Assembly (NCBI RefSeq): GCF_900100925.1
Contig: NZ_FNKO01000002.1
Span: 2,480,001 to 2,544,000, forward strand
Reading direction: 5' to 3'
Origin: Actinopolyspora saharensis
GTDB taxonomy: Bacteria > Actinomycetota > Actinomycetes > Mycobacteriales > Pseudonocardiaceae
DNA: 64,000 bases
The translations under genes were made by a program, and so were the position numbers. Shown here piece by piece: positions 9,052-17,678 of the stretch. The notes below the pieces were generated by a model. That model saw only the letters and a program-made list of their open reading frames with translations. It made no database searches and was not told the DNA's origin. Each line of letters begins with the position of its first letter. Positions within the stretch are counted from its first letter, which is position 1.

Positions 9052-9296
9052 TCGGCATGGGCGAGCGCCACTACTGGCTTCCGGTGAGCAGTCGGGGCGA
9101 GCCCCGGATGATTCGCCACGCGTTCCGCGGGAGCCGCTGGGAGGGGCGTCCGGCGGGGACCTCGGTGTGCGGCGTGCCGTGTGCGATGGCCGAGCCCAAC
9201 GAGCTGGACTGGTTCCAGGCCCCTACCTGCCGGGCCTGCACCGAAGTCCTGATAGCGGAGCAGGACGTGGCCCGGCACGGCGAGGGCGGCGAATGA
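9048..9296 (+). CDS. Small Cys/His zinc-finger-like protein, second of a pair
   Basis: This 82-residue protein has the same plan as the gene it overlaps: HYWLPV near the N-terminus, RHAF, then TSVCGVPC, and a C-terminal TCRAC. The paired starts and stops share GTGA at 9048-9051; an in-frame ATG at 9057 is the alternative start. Tandem coupling of two related finger proteins suggests a heteromer. A 12-bp perfect inverted repeat follows at 9340-9372. I do not know the function. Confidence 0.6.
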   Translation: MIGMGERHYWLPVSSRGEPRMIRHAFRGSRWEGRPAGTSVCGVPCAMAEPNELDWFQAPTCRACTEVLIAEQDVARHGEGGE

Positions 9297-9339
9297 CCAG
9301 GCGTTTGTCGCCCGCCCCTCGGCGAGCTCCGCGCTGCTT

Positions 9340-9372
9340 CCGAGGTGCCGGCTCGGGTGACCGGCACCTCGG
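9340..9372. terminator. Bidirectional terminator hairpin between convergent genes
   Basis: CCGAGGTGCCGG and CCGGCACCTCGG pair perfectly over 12 bp with a 9-base loop. It sits between the end of the zinc-finger pair (+) and the end of the metallopeptidase gene (-), so it can serve both. There is no T-run on either side. Confidence 0.6.
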
Positions 9373-9501
9373 CCGCTCAAGCGGGATTCCCGCTGTGAGC
9401 TCCCATCCGCGGCGTCGTCCCGGCGGTCGCCCGTGAACGGGTGATCCGCTCATCGGCCGAGCGAGCTGCCCCGTCACGTGGGCGGATCCACGACGACTGC
9501 T

Positions 9502-10926
9502 TCAACTCACGTCGCTCGCGTCCGCCGCCCAGGTGTTGCACTCGCTGGTGTTGTTGCGCTTGTATCCGGTCTCCATCCAGCTGCCGTAGTGCTGCGGACT
9601 GCCGTGGTCACGTGGTTGGTTCCCCCGGTCGCCGCGGTTGTACCCGTCCTGGATGCCGTTCCACGCAGCTTGCGTGCCCAGCGAGTTCGTCCGCTCGGCG
9701 CTGGCGAGGTACTGCCCGGCGAAGCACTGGGCCTGCAGCTCGCTGCGCCTGCTCAACGCCAGGGCCTCCGGCGTCTCGTAACCTCCGGTCTCGTAGGCCT
9801 CGTTCTGCCAGGCGACCATGATGCCGGAGAGGTTCTGGACGTGATGGCCGTACTCGTGGGCGAAGACCCCGAGGTAGACACCGGGCTGGTTTCCGTAGAC
9901 ATCGGTCTGCAGTCCGGCGAACGGCATGTAGATCGTCCGGTTGCTGCCGCAGTAGAAGGCCGAGACGTTCTCCGACTTCGAGACCGAACCGCACGGACTG
10001 GACCAGTTGCCTCCGCTGGGGAAGACGAGTTCGGGAGGTTCGAACGGCAGGCCGGCCTGGCTCAGCACGCTGCTCCACGCCTCGTTCAGGCACGGGAGCG
10101 CCGCGCGGAAGAAGCGTTGCGAGGCCTGCGGATTGGTGCGCCACTCGGGAAGGTCGCACTGCACGTCCGGGACGGGGACGGCCGTCATGGCCAGCGGGTT
10201 GTCCGCGGTCTTGCGCACCGGTCGCGGTCCCGTCGCCGAGGTGGTCGGCGAGGTCGCCGTGCCCGACGGGCCACTTCCGGATTCGGTCGTGGTGCCCCCG
10301 TACTCGGTGTCGTTCTCCCCGGTGGCCGTGTCACCGAGATCGCCGGTCTCGCGGTACTCGTAGGTGCTGTAGTCGTACCCGCTTCCGGCGGAGGTGCTCG
10401 TCTCCGAGGCTAATGTGGACAGTGCTATGCCCATCGGCATCACGATCAGCAGCAGAAAGCCGCACACCAGCGGAATGATGATCGCCGCCGGATTGGTCCG
10501 CTTGCGGGGCGGCGCGGGGCCCCGGTAGCCCGGAGGCACGGGTCCGGGGAAGCGCTGCGGTGCCGTCGGGGGGACGGCTCCGGGAGGCACGGATCCCGGC
10601 GGGGGTGTCACCTGCTGCGGAGGCGGTGCGGGCCGCGGTGTCGGTTGGGCGTGCGGAGGAGGACCGTACCCGGGAGGCGGGGCGTTCGGATGCGCCCGCG
10701 GCCCGCCCTGCTGCGGCCAGCCCTGCTGCGGTCCGGGTGGACGTGCCGGTGGCGGGGTGGGCGCTTGGGGGCCGGGCCCCTGGGCGGGGTGCTGCGGAAG
10801 CGGTCTGGCCATCGGCGGTGCCGTCGGCCTGCGGTGCTGGTCCGGACCCGGTTGGTTCGGGGGACCTCCCGACGGCCACGGTGGACCCGGTGGTTGCCGC
10901 GGAGGTGTCACCGCTGCACCTCCCAT
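9502..10926 (-). CDS. Neutral zinc metallopeptidase (YpfJ family), membrane-anchored
   Basis: This 474-residue protein has a long Pro/Gly/Gln-rich cytoplasmic N-terminus (about 145 residues), one membrane anchor (AAIIIPLVCGFLLLIVMPMG), a Ser/Thr/Gly linker and an extracytoplasmic catalytic domain. The zinc motif is HEYGHH near residue 357; a Glu in SELQAQCFAGQYL, about 40 residues on, is the likely third ligand. Cys pairs in the domain probably form disulfides outside the cell. This matches the YpfJ/COG2321 putative metallopeptidase family. The ATG at 10926 starts MGGAAVTPP; an in-frame GTG at 10986 would add 20 residues. The proline-rich tail is typical of actinobacterial envelope proteins. 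The substrate is unknown. Confidence 0.85.
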   Translation of the reverse strand: MGGAAVTPPRQPPGPPWPSGGPPNQPGPDQHRRPTAPPMARPLPQHPAQGPGPQAPTPPPARPPGPQQGWPQQGGPRAHPNAPPPGYGPPPHAQPTPRPAPPPQQVTPPPGSVPPGAVPPTAPQRFPGPVPPGYRGPAPPRKRTNPAAIIIPLVCGFLLLIVMPMGIALSTLASETSTSAGSGYDYSTYEYRETGDLGDTATGENDTEYGGTTTESGSGPSGTATSPTTSATGPRPVRKTADNPLAMTAVPVPDVQCDLPEWRTNPQASQRFFRAALPCLNEAWSSVLSQAGLPFEPPELVFPSGGNWSSPCGSVSKSENVSAFYCGSNRTIYMPFAGLQTDVYGNQPGVYLGVFAHEYGHHVQNLSGIMVAWQNEAYETGGYETPEALALSRRSELQAQCFAGQYLASAERTNSLGTQAAWNGIQDGYNRGDRGNQPRDHGSPQHYGSWMETGYKRNNTSECNTWAADASDVS

Positions 10927-11156
10927 CCGAACGGGACTGTCCTGAGGGCGCCGCTGCTCGAGCTCTCCGTCGACGCAGCGAGGCACCGGCTCACGCGCCG
11001 GGCACCCGTCCGGCTGCGCGAAGTTCCGTCACGGGCCCGAAAAGGACCCGGGAGTAACCGGTCGCGAGTAGATCGCGACGTCTTCATAGTGCTTCCCCCT
11101 GCTCGCTGAAGCGAATTCGGCGAAAACACTACCCACTGTTCGCTATCGTTCGTGGC

Positions 11157-12860
11157 GTGTTGAGAAAACGGTTCCTGTTCTCCTGTGCCGTGGTGGCACT
11201 GGCGGCCCTGATCGCCTGCTTGCCCCAGGTGCGCCAATCGGCCGTCGCCCAGACCGGGGAAGACGGAGTGACCAGTGACGTCTCCCTGAAGCTCGAACGT
11301 GACGGAAAGCTGTCCGTCACGGAACGCGTGGTGGTGCCCTCGGGCCCCGAGGTGCATCGCACCGTTCCGCTGCGCCAGGCCGCGGGGGAGGACGTGGACC
11401 GGGTGTTCGAGATCCGCGGTGCCGAGGTGAGCGGACCGGGAAGCGCCCGCGTCACCGACGAGGAGCTCGAACTGACGCTGCCGCCGGGGGAATCCACAGT
11501 GGAGTACCAGGTGGTCGGTGCCGTGGCGGACACGCGGGACGACACCCAGCGGGTCGACTGGCGCGCTTCCGGCGGCTGGGACGTGGCCGTCCAACGGACC
11601 CGGATCTCCTTCATATCCCCGAACCCGGCCCGATCCATCGACTGCCGAGCGGGGCCCGTCGGCAGCGACGACGAGTGCGCCGATTTCCGGATCGGCACGA
11701 CGCGCGGCCCCAGGGCCGAGCACACCGAGCTGGGCGAGGGGGAGCGGATCGACTTCTCGGTGGAAGTACCGGAAGGAACGGTCCCGGCGAACGCCGAGTT
11801 CGACGAGACGTTCGGCCTGGACGACGCCTTCGGGCTGAGCCCTGCGGTCGCGGCGGCGCTGGCCGGGCTGGGACTGCTGGTGATCGGCGGGTTCGGTCTG
11901 CTCTGGTACACGCGAGGACGCGACGCGCGCGTGAGCACCGGTGATGTCGGGCCGGTCGACGTGCTGATGACCGATGAGCAGGGCAATGTGCGCTTCGCAT
12001 CCCCGGACGGTGTGCTGCCCGGACAGGTCGGCACCGTCATCGACGAGCACGTCGACGTGGTGGACGTGACCGCGACGGTCATCGATCTGGCCGTGCGCAA
12101 CTACCTGTGGATCGAGGAGATCTCCGAGGAGGGGCAGGGGCGCGACTGGCGGATCGTGCGGATGAATCCCCCGGACGACTCGTTGCGCGCCTACGAGCGA
12201 GCGGTGCACGAGATGCTGTTCGGGGCCGAGGGTGCCGAGCGGGACCAGGTGCTGATCTCCCAGCTGCGCGATGGGAGCGCCCCCGAGCTGAGCAAGGTTC
12301 GTGACCGGATGTACTCCGACGTGGTCGCGCAGCGCTGGTTCTCGCGCAGGCCCGATTCGGAGCGCAACCTCTTCTGGTGGATCGGTCTCGGAATCGGGGG
12401 CTGCGGTGTCGTGCTCACCGCGGTGCTGGCGCTGACGACCTCCTTCGCGCTGCTCGGCATCGGTGTGCTGGTCGGCGGGGTCGCCATGACCTTCGGGGCC
12501 AGGGTCATGCCCGCACGGACGAAGCGCGGGAGCGCCCTGGTCGCCCAGGTCCGGGGGCTGCGGGAATACCTGCGGAGCGCGACGGCGGAGTCGATTCCGC
12601 TGGCCGACCGCGAGATGGTCTTCTCCCGCTCGCTGCCGTACGCGGTGGTGCTCGGCGAGACCGAGCGCTGGTTGAGCGAGTTCGCCGAGCTGGATCCCGC
12701 AGCCGACGGAACGCCCGGGTTGTACTGGTACGGCGAGCTCGAGGAACGGACCGGCCACGTGGTGCCCGACATGCGCCGCTTCCGGGAGCACTTCCCGGTG
12801 TTGGTCTCGGTGCTGAACGACGCGCTCGCCCGGCCGGGGCAGGTGCGTTCACTGCGCTGA
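11157..12860 (+). CDS. DUF2207-domain membrane protein
   Basis: This 567-residue protein has a signal sequence (residues 1-31), a beta-rich extracellular DUF2207 region with residues such as RDGKLSVTERVVVPSG, one TM at ~225-247, and a cytoplasmic domain containing the conserved VDVTATVIDLAVRNYLWI block. A double TM hairpin follows at ~402-448 and a C-terminal segment with VRGLREYL and ERWLSEF. This order is typical of the predicted membrane protein family DUF2207, of unknown function. The GTG start (11157) gives a positively charged MLRKRF leader. It is divergent from the metallopeptidase gene, with 230 bases between. Confidence 0.85.
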   Translation: MLRKRFLFSCAVVALAALIACLPQVRQSAVAQTGEDGVTSDVSLKLERDGKLSVTERVVVPSGPEVHRTVPLRQAAGEDVDRVFEIRGAEVSGPGSARVTDEELELTLPPGESTVEYQVVGAVADTRDDTQRVDWRASGGWDVAVQRTRISFISPNPARSIDCRAGPVGSDDECADFRIGTTRGPRAEHTELGEGERIDFSVEVPEGTVPANAEFDETFGLDDAFGLSPAVAAALAGLGLLVIGGFGLLWYTRGRDARVSTGDVGPVDVLMTDEQGNVRFASPDGVLPGQVGTVIDEHVDVVDVTATVIDLAVRNYLWIEEISEEGQGRDWRIVRMNPPDDSLRAYERAVHEMLFGAEGAERDQVLISQLRDGSAPELSKVRDRMYSDVVAQRWFSRRPDSERNLFWWIGLGIGGCGVVLTAVLALTTSFALLGIGVLVGGVAMTFGARVMPARTKRGSALVAQVRGLREYLRSATAESIPLADREMVFSRSLPYAVVLGETERWLSEFAELDPAADGTPGLYWYGELEERTGHVVPDMRRFREHFPVLVSVLNDALARPGQVRSLR

Positions 12861-13069
12861 CGGGGCGGCGACTCGGTTCGCTCGGGTGGTCTCCGCGGGG
12901 GAGCCTCGGCCGGGGTTTCGCCGCGGGATCCGGCACGTCGAGTAGCCACAGTAGTGGAGCGGCGACCTCCGCGCGAGCCCCGCGTGCGCGGAGATCGCCC
13001 AGTTTCTCAGTACTCGCTGTGATGATCCGTCCCCGGAACGAGTGAGATCTGGTCTGGCAGTATCGCCCT

Positions 13070-13525
13070 GTGGGGCGAGGGCGTGGTTCGGCATCGGTGC
13101 TGTTGACCCTGGTGGTGCTCGGAGTGCTCGGCGCGGCCGCCATCGCGTTCGCCCGCTGGCCCCTCCTGGATTCCGGGGGCGGTGCGCGGGAGTGGCGGAC
13201 CACGACGGCGACCGTGGTCCGCTCGGCGTCCTGCGGTGCCCCCGACGCGCGGGACCTGGTGCGGGTCCGTGTCGGAGAGCGGCGACTGCGTGTCCCGTTC
13301 GACGGCTGCGGCCATCCCGAGGGAAGCCGGCTGGAGGTGCGCGTGCCCGCGCGCCCGAGCGGGGACGTCCACGCCCGACCGCCCGAGCGGGGCGGCGGTA
13401 CGGGCGGTACGGGGCTCCTCGTCTTCGACAGCAGGGCGAGCACGGTGCTGTGCGTGCTCGCCGCGGTATCCGGCGCCGGATACGTGCTGATGCTCGCAGG
13501 TGGAAGTCGCGGGCCCTCCGCCTAG
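13070..13525 (+). CDS. Small two-TM membrane protein
   Basis: This 151-residue protein has a hydrophobic segment near the N-terminus (residues ~9-28), a ~90-residue extracytoplasmic domain with two Cys (SASCGAPD and FDGCGHPE, a possible disulfide), a Gly/Thr-rich linker and a second TM at the C-terminus. The topology resembles DUF3592-type proteins, but I do not claim membership. The GTG start is at 13070; no strong ribosome site is visible. It stands alone between the DUF2207 gene and the peptidase operon. Confidence 0.6.
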   Translation: MGRGRGSASVLLTLVVLGVLGAAAIAFARWPLLDSGGGAREWRTTTATVVRSASCGAPDARDLVRVRVGERRLRVPFDGCGHPEGSRLEVRVPARPSGDVHARPPERGGGTGGTGLLVFDSRASTVLCVLAAVSGAGYVLMLAGGSRGPSA

Positions 13526-13699
13526 CGGTGTGCTCCGGTTCACCTCCGCGCCCCGGATCCGGGCTTTTCGCTCCCACCGGCCGAGAGGCCCTCCAGCTCG
13601 AGAGGGTGCTCGCGGCGACGAATCGTTCGAGATCCGACACGCCGAGTGGTCACCAGGGTGCTCACCGCGAGGGCACCGGACGCACGTAGGCTGAAGGAC

Positions 13700-15022
13700 A
13701 TGGTCGAACCGCAACCACATCGCGTTACCCTGCCCAACGGGCTGCGCGTGGTGCTGGCTCCGAACGCCGAACCGGGATCAACCGAACCCGGCGGGCCTCC
13801 GGTGGTCGGCATCAGCGTGCACTACGACGTGGGATTCCGCTCCGAACCGCAGGGGAGGACGGGATTCGCGCACCTGTTCGAGCACTTGATGTTCCAGGGC
13901 AGCGAGAGCTTGGAGAAACTCGCCCACTTCCGCCACGTACAGGGCTCCGGCGGAATCTTCAACGGTTCGACGCATCAGGACTACACGGACTACTTCCAGG
14001 TGCTGCCCTCCAACGCTCTGGAGCGCGGGCTGTTCCTGGAGGCGGACAGGATGCGTGCACCGCGGCTGACCGAGGAGAACCTGCGCAACCAGGTGGACGT
14101 GGTCAAGGAGGAGATCCGGCTCAACGTGCTGAACCGGCCGTACGGCGGGTTCCCCTGGATCCTCCTGCCGCCGGTGCTGTACTCGACCTTCGCCAACGCG
14201 CACAACGGCTACGGCGACTTCACCGATCTCGAACGCGCGACCGTGGACGACTGCGCCGCGTTCTTCGACACCTTCTACGCGCCGGGCAACGCCGTGCTGA
14301 CCATAACGGGAGACATCGACGTCGACCACGCCACCGGACTGGTGGAGAAGCACTTCGGGGACGTCCCGGCGCGCTCGGTTCCGGAACGTCCCTCCTTCGC
14401 CGAGCCCTTCCTCGAGGGCGAGCAGCGCGATCGGCAGCAGGACCCCCACGCCCCGCTGCCCGCGGTGGCGCTGGGCTACCGGCTGCCCGACCCGGTGGCC
14501 GAGCTCGACAGCTACCTGGCGAACGTGGTGCTGGGAGAGGTGCTCAGCGACGGGGACGCGTCCCGGCTGCAGCAGCGCCTGGTCTACCAGGACTCCCTGG
14601 TCGTCGACGTCCAGGCCGGTGCGGGCCTGATGGGGGCCCCGCTCGACGCGCGCGATCCGGACACGTTCACGGTCACCGCGGTCCACAGCCCGGAGGTCTC
14701 CACCGACAGGGTGATGGAGGCCATCGACTCCGAGCTGGACCGGCTGGCGACCGAAGGCCCCACCGCCGAGGAGCTGTCCAGGGTCACCGCCAGGTGGTCG
14801 GCCGGGCTGTACCGGGACCACGACCGGCTGATCTCGCGAACTCTGGACCTGGGCAGCACCGAGCTGCTGCACGGCAGGGCCGAGCTGGTCGGTGAACTTC
14901 CCGACAGGGTCGGCGCGATCACCACCGAGGACGTGGCCGCGGCGGCCAAGGCCCTGCGCCCGGAGACCCGGGCCGTCCTCGAAATCGAACCGACAGGCGA
15001 CTCCGACGGAGGTGCGGCATGA
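13700..15022 (+). CDS. M16 family zinc peptidase, catalytic subunit
   Basis: This 440-residue single-module insulinase-like peptidase carries the inverted zinc motif HLFEH (near residue 60) with the downstream ligand in VVKEEIRLNVLNRPYG. A Gly-rich substrate-groove segment (GSGGIFNGSTHQDYT) and the C-terminal M16_C domain complete it. The ATG at 13700 has GAAGGA six bases upstream. It overlaps the next M16 gene by 4 bases (ATGA). Paired M16 genes of this kind form heterodimers in which only one subunit keeps the zinc site. It has no signal peptide, so it is probably cytoplasmic and acts on oligopeptides. Confidence 0.88.
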   Translation: MVEPQPHRVTLPNGLRVVLAPNAEPGSTEPGGPPVVGISVHYDVGFRSEPQGRTGFAHLFEHLMFQGSESLEKLAHFRHVQGSGGIFNGSTHQDYTDYFQVLPSNALERGLFLEADRMRAPRLTEENLRNQVDVVKEEIRLNVLNRPYGGFPWILLPPVLYSTFANAHNGYGDFTDLERATVDDCAAFFDTFYAPGNAVLTITGDIDVDHATGLVEKHFGDVPARSVPERPSFAEPFLEGEQRDRQQDPHAPLPAVALGYRLPDPVAELDSYLANVVLGEVLSDGDASRLQQRLVYQDSLVVDVQAGAGLMGAPLDARDPDTFTVTAVHSPEVSTDRVMEAIDSELDRLATEGPTAEELSRVTARWSAGLYRDHDRLISRTLDLGSTELLHGRAELVGELPDRVGAITTEDVAAAAKALRPETRAVLEIEPTGDSDGGAA

Positions 15023-16386
15023 CCAGCGCTACCCACCGCAGTGCCGAGCGGATCGGCCGCACCGAGCAGGGACCCCGGCCGCTGCCCGACCTGGCCGAAC
15101 CGCGTCAGGGATGGCAGCCGGAAACGGTGGACACCGTGCTGGACAACGGACTGCGCGTCATAGTGGCCAGGCACGGTTCGGTGCCCATGGTCGAACTGCG
15201 GCTCCGCATCCCCTTCGCGGGCGACGACCCGAAGCACCCGGCCCGCGCCGAGGTGCTCGCCGAGACCCTGCTGACCGGAACCGACCGGCGGGACCGGATC
15301 CGGATGGACACCGACCTGGCCGCGGTCGGGGGGACGCTGCAGGCCTCCGTGGACCCGGAGCGCCTCAGCATCACCGGCGATGCGCTGGCCAGCGGGATGG
15401 ACACCCTGCTCGACGTGCTCAACGACGCGCTCACCGGCGCTTCCTATCCCGAGCACGAGGTCAGCGGGGAACGCGACCGCCTCGTGGAGCGGATCGCGGT
15501 GGCGCGTTCCCAACCCCGGGTGCTCGCCCGCGAGGAGCTGCAGAAGCACCGCTACGGCGATCACCCGTTCGCCCGGGAGGTGCCGCAGTCCGAGGACGTC
15601 GCGCAGGTGACGGCGGAGGAGGTCCGCGAACTGCACCGCTCCGCCGTGCTCCCCCGGGGATCGACCCTGGTGCTCGTCGGCGACATCGATCCGCAGCAGA
15701 CGGTGGAGACCGTGAGCCGGGTGCTGTCCGGCTGGAACTCGGAGGGCAGCGCCCGCGAGATCCCCGCACTGCCCCCGGTCGAGGGCGGAAACGTCCGGCT
15801 GGTTCACCGGGAAGGGGCGGTGCAGTCGCAGCTGCGCTTCTCGGCGCAGGCCGTTCCGCGCACCGACGAGCGCTATCCCGCGCTCCAGATCGCCAATCTG
15901 ATCTTCGGCGGCTACTTCTCCTCCCGGTTGGTCGAGAACATCCGCGAGGACAAGGGCTACACCTACGGGGCCCATTCGGCCTTCGAGTTCACCCCGGACA
16001 ACGGGACGATCCTGGTCGACGCCGACACGGCCAGCGAGGTGACGGCCGCGGCGCTGATGGAGATCCGCTACGAGTTCGGCAGGCTCGCCCTGGACCCGCC
16101 CAAGGAACCCGAGGTCGAGTCGGCGCGCCAGTACGCCATCGGTGGTTTGCTCACCTCCACGTCCTCCCAGTCCGGGCTGGCCTCCATGCTGATCGGCCTG
16201 GCCGCCGTGGGACTGGGGCAGGAATGGCTCGCCGGGCATCCGGACCGGCTGCGCTCGGTCACGGTGGATCAGGTGGCCGAGGCGGCCCGGTGGTACATGC
16301 CCACCGCGTTCACCGGCGTGATCGTCGGTGACGCGAACCAGTTGAGCGACCAGCTACGCGGACTCGGTGGTGTGACCCTGCCGTGA
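15019..16386 (+). CDS. M16 family peptidase-like, non-catalytic subunit
   Basis: This 455-residue M16 protein lacks the HxxEH motif: the equivalent stretch reads ARAEVLAETLL. It keeps the C-terminal Arg/Tyr pair of M16 partners in RLVENIREDKGYTYGAHS, which in mitochondrial processing peptidase and bacterial heterodimers helps bind substrate. Together with the upstream catalytic gene (ATGA overlap) it should form a heterodimer; this is inferred from family precedent. Its own end overlaps the nudC start (GTGA), so three genes form one translational unit. Confidence 0.85.
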   Translation: MTSATHRSAERIGRTEQGPRPLPDLAEPRQGWQPETVDTVLDNGLRVIVARHGSVPMVELRLRIPFAGDDPKHPARAEVLAETLLTGTDRRDRIRMDTDLAAVGGTLQASVDPERLSITGDALASGMDTLLDVLNDALTGASYPEHEVSGERDRLVERIAVARSQPRVLAREELQKHRYGDHPFAREVPQSEDVAQVTAEEVRELHRSAVLPRGSTLVLVGDIDPQQTVETVSRVLSGWNSEGSAREIPALPPVEGGNVRLVHREGAVQSQLRFSAQAVPRTDERYPALQIANLIFGGYFSSRLVENIREDKGYTYGAHSAFEFTPDNGTILVDADTASEVTAAALMEIRYEFGRLALDPPKEPEVESARQYAIGGLLTSTSSQSGLASMLIGLAAVGLGQEWLAGHPDRLRSVTVDQVAEAARWYMPTAFTGVIVGDANQLSDQLRGLGGVTLP

Positions 16387-17324
16387 CAGCTCGTTCGGAT
16401 TCGGAGGAGATCGGCTTCGGGAGAAGCACGAGCGGGGGAGGATTCCAGCTGGACAGTTCTCCCCTGCTGGCCGGTTCTCCGGTGGAGCTCTCGGACGTCC
16501 ACCGGGACGACCCGGATACGGCGGCCGAGCTGTGGCGCGACGGCGAGGTGCTGCTGGTGGACGAGTACGGCCGCACCCCCGTCGACGCGGAGGGAAGTCT
16601 GGCCTGGGCCGATCCCGGGGACTGCGGGAACGGGACGAACGCCGTGCTGCTCGGGCTGTACCAGGGGAGGGCCCGTTGGGGGATGCGTGCTTCCGCACGT
16701 GGCTCCGAACTCCTCTGGAGCGATCTGCGCGTGCTCGGGGACTGGCTCGGCGAGGCGGAGTCCGGGCTGTTCGCCACCGCCGTCGGTTTGCTCGCCTGGC
16801 ACGACCGCGCGCGCTACTGCGCGTTGTGCGGTGCGGGTACGAATCGGATCCGCAGCGGTTGGGCCCGTCGCTGCGGCGGGTGCTGGCACGAGGAGTACCC
16901 CCGCACCGACCCGTCCATGATCTGCCTCGTGCACGACGGGGGCGATCAGGTGCTGCTGGCCCGCAAGGCGGGCTGGCCGGAAGAGCGCTTCTCGGTGCTG
17001 GCCGGTTTCGTGGAGATGGGCGAGTCCCTCGAGGGATGCGTGCGCCGTGAGGTGCGCGAGGAAGTCGGGATGGAGGTCTCCGACATCCGCTACCTGGGCA
17101 GCCAGCCGTGGCCGTTCCCGCGTTCGCTGATGGTGGGCTTCGCGGCAGTGGCCGATCCGGAGGAACCACTGCACCCCGTGGACGGCGAGATCGCCGAAGC
17201 GCACTGGGTGAGCCGGGAGCACGTTCGCCAGGCCCTGGAGACGGACGGCCCAGTGCGCGGCGTACGGATGCCGCCCGGGATTTCCATCGCGTACCGGATG
17301 TTGCGTGGTTGGGCCTTGAGCTGA
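16383..17324 (+). CDS. nudC: NAD+ diphosphatase NudC (Nudix hydrolase)
   Basis: This 313-residue protein has an N-terminal NUDIX-like domain, a four-Cys zinc ribbon (CALCG ... RRCGGC, around residue 145) and the catalytic Nudix box beginning GFVEMGESLEG. The NADH-pyrophosphatase signature SQPWPFPRSLM lies 17 residues after the box. It hydrolyses NAD(H) to NMN(H) and AMP and can remove NAD caps from RNA in related bacteria. It is longer than E. coli NudC (257 residues) because of the actinobacterial N-terminus. The GTG start overlaps the M16 stop by 4 bases. Its position before uvrD2 matches M. tuberculosis Rv3199c. A structured repeat follows 37 bases after the stop. Confidence 0.93.
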   Translation: MTARSDSEEIGFGRSTSGGGFQLDSSPLLAGSPVELSDVHRDDPDTAAELWRDGEVLLVDEYGRTPVDAEGSLAWADPGDCGNGTNAVLLGLYQGRARWGMRASARGSELLWSDLRVLGDWLGEAESGLFATAVGLLAWHDRARYCALCGAGTNRIRSGWARRCGGCWHEEYPRTDPSMICLVHDGGDQVLLARKAGWPEERFSVLAGFVEMGESLEGCVRREVREEVGMEVSDIRYLGSQPWPFPRSLMVGFAAVADPEEPLHPVDGEIAEAHWVSREHVRQALETDGPVRGVRMPPGISIAYRMLRGWALS

Positions 17325-17360
17325 TCCAGGTTCGGCTTCGTTTCCAGGGCCGGTGGTTCC

Positions 17361-17543
17361 TTGCGTGCGTGGTTGCGTGGCGGAACCTCAGTCGGGATCT
17401 CGCTGCTCCGATCCTCGACATCGGGTGGACACCTGCACAACGTCGAGGCTGTCCTCGCGGGACCCGTGACTGAGAACCCGCGGTCGGTCGGGTGGCTCAG
17501 GCTCACAAGCGCCTGCGTTGAGCGGTGCCCTTTGGTCGGAAGC
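17361..17543 (+). repeat. Dispersed structured intergenic element, copy 1
   Basis: Box A (GGTTGCGTGGCGGAACCTC) is followed by nested stems: outer CTCAGTC (17387-17393) with GACTGAG (17468-17474), and inner CCTCGAC (17413-17419) with GTCGAGG (17442-17448) around a 22-base loop. Compared with the copy at 32.1 kb the stems differ in sequence but still pair. Similarity continues after the stem (GCTCAGGCTCA ... TTGGTCGG). It occupies most of the 354-base gap between nudC and uvrD2. Confidence 0.75.
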
Positions 17544-17678
17544 GCTGGTTCCGTCCGTGCGGCGGTGTGAGTTGCCGGGGTGGTGACAAGCTGCTTCGCC
17601 GCTTGCCGGACGAAGCATCGTGGTCACGCGGTGGGGTGTGACCGCCGTCAATCGTCCGCCTCTGCGAGGATGCGCACC

